Assembly: GCA_902497145.1 (NCBI GenBank)
Contig: CABVDR010000021.1
Span: 1-39,310, forward strand
Length of the DNA stretch: 39,310 nucleotides
From: an uncultured Oscillospiraceae bacterium
GTDB lineage: Bacteria; Bacillota; Clostridia; Oscillospirales; Oscillospiraceae
Direction of reading: 5' to 3'
Position numbers and translations under genes: made by a program
The notes under the pieces: model-generated
The model's database searches: none
What the model saw: the letters and a program-made list of their open reading frames with translations, nothing else
Told to the model about the DNA's origin: nothing
In this document: piece after piece, positions 38,459-39,310 of the stretch
Numbering within the stretch: position 1 is the first letter of the stretch
Layout: each line of letters opens with the position of its first letter

Positions 38459-39310
38459 TTAGAAGATGCCCTGAGCCATCATGGCATCGGCAACCTTCTG
38501 GAAGCCCACGATGTTGGCGCCGGCAACCAGGTCATAGCCCAGGCCATAGCGCTCAGCAACCTCAACAGAGGAGTGATAGATGTTCTTCATGATGCCCTTC
38601 AGCTTGGCATCGACTTCCTCAGCAGTCCAGTACAGACGCTCGGCGTTCTGAGCCATCTCCAGCTCGGACACGGACACGCCGCCGGCGTTGACAGCCTTGG
38701 AGGGAGCCACGACCATGTGCTTCTGCTCCTTCAGGAACTCCAGAGCCTCGTTGGTGGTGGGCATGTTAGCAACCTCGATGTAGTACTTCACGCCGGACTC
38801 AGCGATCTTCTTGGCCCACTCCAGGTTGACGTCGTTCTGGGTGGCAGCGGGCATGTAGATGTCCACGTCCTTGACGCCCCAGCACTTCTCACCGGGCACG
38901 AACTCGCAGTCGAACTTCTCAGCATAGGGCTTGCAGTGCATGGGATCCTTGGCGCGCATCTCCAGGATGTAGTTCAGCTTCTCCTCGGTGCACACGCCAT
39001 CGGGATCGTGGATGTAGCCGTCGGGGCCGGCAAAGTAGGTGACCTTGGCGCCCAGCTCAGCGGCCTTCTTCATGATGCCCCAGCCCACGTTGCCGTAGCC
39101 GGACATGGCGATGCGCTTACCCTCGATGCTCTCGCCGTCGTGAGCCAGAGCCTCGACCAGATAGTACACGGCGCCGTAGCCGGTAGCCTCGGGACGCAGG
39201 ATGGAACCGCCGGTGGAAACAGCCTTGCCGGACAGAGCGCCGAACTCGGCAGCGCCCACGATGCGGCGATACTGACCATACATATAGCCGATCTCACGGC
39301 CGCCGCAGCC
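38459..39310 (-). CDS. gdhA: NADP-type glutamate dehydrogenase, 5' end cut off by window
   Basis: Interconverts 2-oxoglutarate plus ammonia and glutamate. About 283 C-terminal residues of an expected 445 or so are visible; the frame runs off the right edge. At the edge it reads GREIGYMYGQYRRI, then GALSGKAVSTGGSILRPEATGYG, the Rossmann loop AMSGYGNVGWG, DVDIYMPAATQNDVN, VANMPTTNEALEFL and the C-terminal NIVGFQKVADAMMAQG. This is the hexameric GDH I family. Codon use here is plain and highly biased, suggesting strong expression. Confidence 0.97.
   Translation of the reverse strand, partial: GCGGREIGYMYGQYRRIVGAAEFGALSGKAVSTGGSILRPEATGYGAVYYLVEALAHDGESIEGKRIAMSGYGNVGWGIMKKAAELGAKVTYFAGPDGYIHDPDGVCTEEKLNYILEMRAKDPMHCKPYAEKFDCEFVPGEKCWGVKDVDIYMPAATQNDVNLEWAKKIAESGVKYYIEVANMPTTNEALEFLKEQKHMVVAPSKAVNAGGVSVSELEMAQNAERLYWTAEEVDAKLKGIMKNIYHSSVEVAERYGLGYDLVAGANIVGFQKVADAMMAQGIF

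Noticed and set aside
1..39310. CRISPR arrays, insertion sequences, phage genes, tRNA or rRNA genes
   Set aside because: None seen: no regularly spaced repeats, no transposase or integrase motifs, and intergenic gaps are short and filled by promoters, terminators or leaders.

Overview
The window reads as a chromosomal segment of a GC-rich, low-oxygen Firmicute. It is probably a gut clostridium of the Oscillospiraceae type (Flavonifractor / Lawsonibacter / Oscillibacter-like). This is inferred from HrcA/CIRCE heat-shock control, a SpoVB/YabM-type flippase next to MazG, HU and RqcP, a DUF6465 protein, DUF896, a DUF4230 protein and the clostridial style of the proteins. No mobile element, CRISPR array, rRNA or tRNA gene was seen. 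Genes are tightly packed, with many 1-4 bp or 20 bp overlaps.

Left block (1-11,412, minus strand). The heat-shock operon hrcA-grpE-dnaK (dnaK cut by the window edge) runs from a sigma-A promoter with a perfect CIRCE operator. Upstream of it, and closed by its own terminator, lies a single operon carrying the whole common aromatic pathway plus both branch enzymes: aroF-tyrA-aroB-aroA-aroC-pheA-aroEK(fusion)-aroQ. It starts with a promoter, a 37-codon leader peptide in which 15 residues are Phe/Tyr/Trp, and an intrinsic terminator just ahead of aroF. That is the layout of ribosome-mediated attenuation.

Middle block (11,495-23,667, minus strand). This holds an HtrA-type protease with a possible two-component operator, an AI-2E family permease and a DegV protein. 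Next comes a long run of zinc-ribbon protein, purine nucleoside phosphorylase, a 73-aa orphan, MTA/SAH deaminase, SpoVB-like flippase, MazG, HU and RqcP. The run ends with an ApbE / NusG-domain-II / Gx-transporter trio (linked in other bacteria to extracytosolic flavinylation and electron transfer) and a DUF896 protein.

Right block (23,702-37,864, plus strand). rpoN-HAD-dus comes first. Then mgtE follows a long GC-rich structured leader that ends in a terminator and that I could not match to the M-box, then a DUF4230 protein, zapA and a U32 peptidase. The cell-shape cluster dut-maf-mreC-mreD-mrdA and an Mrp/NBP35 ATPase follow. The window closes with minus-strand DUF6465 and glutamate dehydrogenase (5' end cut off).

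The most notable signals are the aromatic leader peptide of the aro operon, the unassigned mgtE leader (with proline-rich short frames), and a two-hairpin dispersed repeat. The repeat's two copies, at 5857-5915 and 31958-32014, keep their helices by compensatory changes. Its arm sequence resembles the hairpin inside the aromatic leader.
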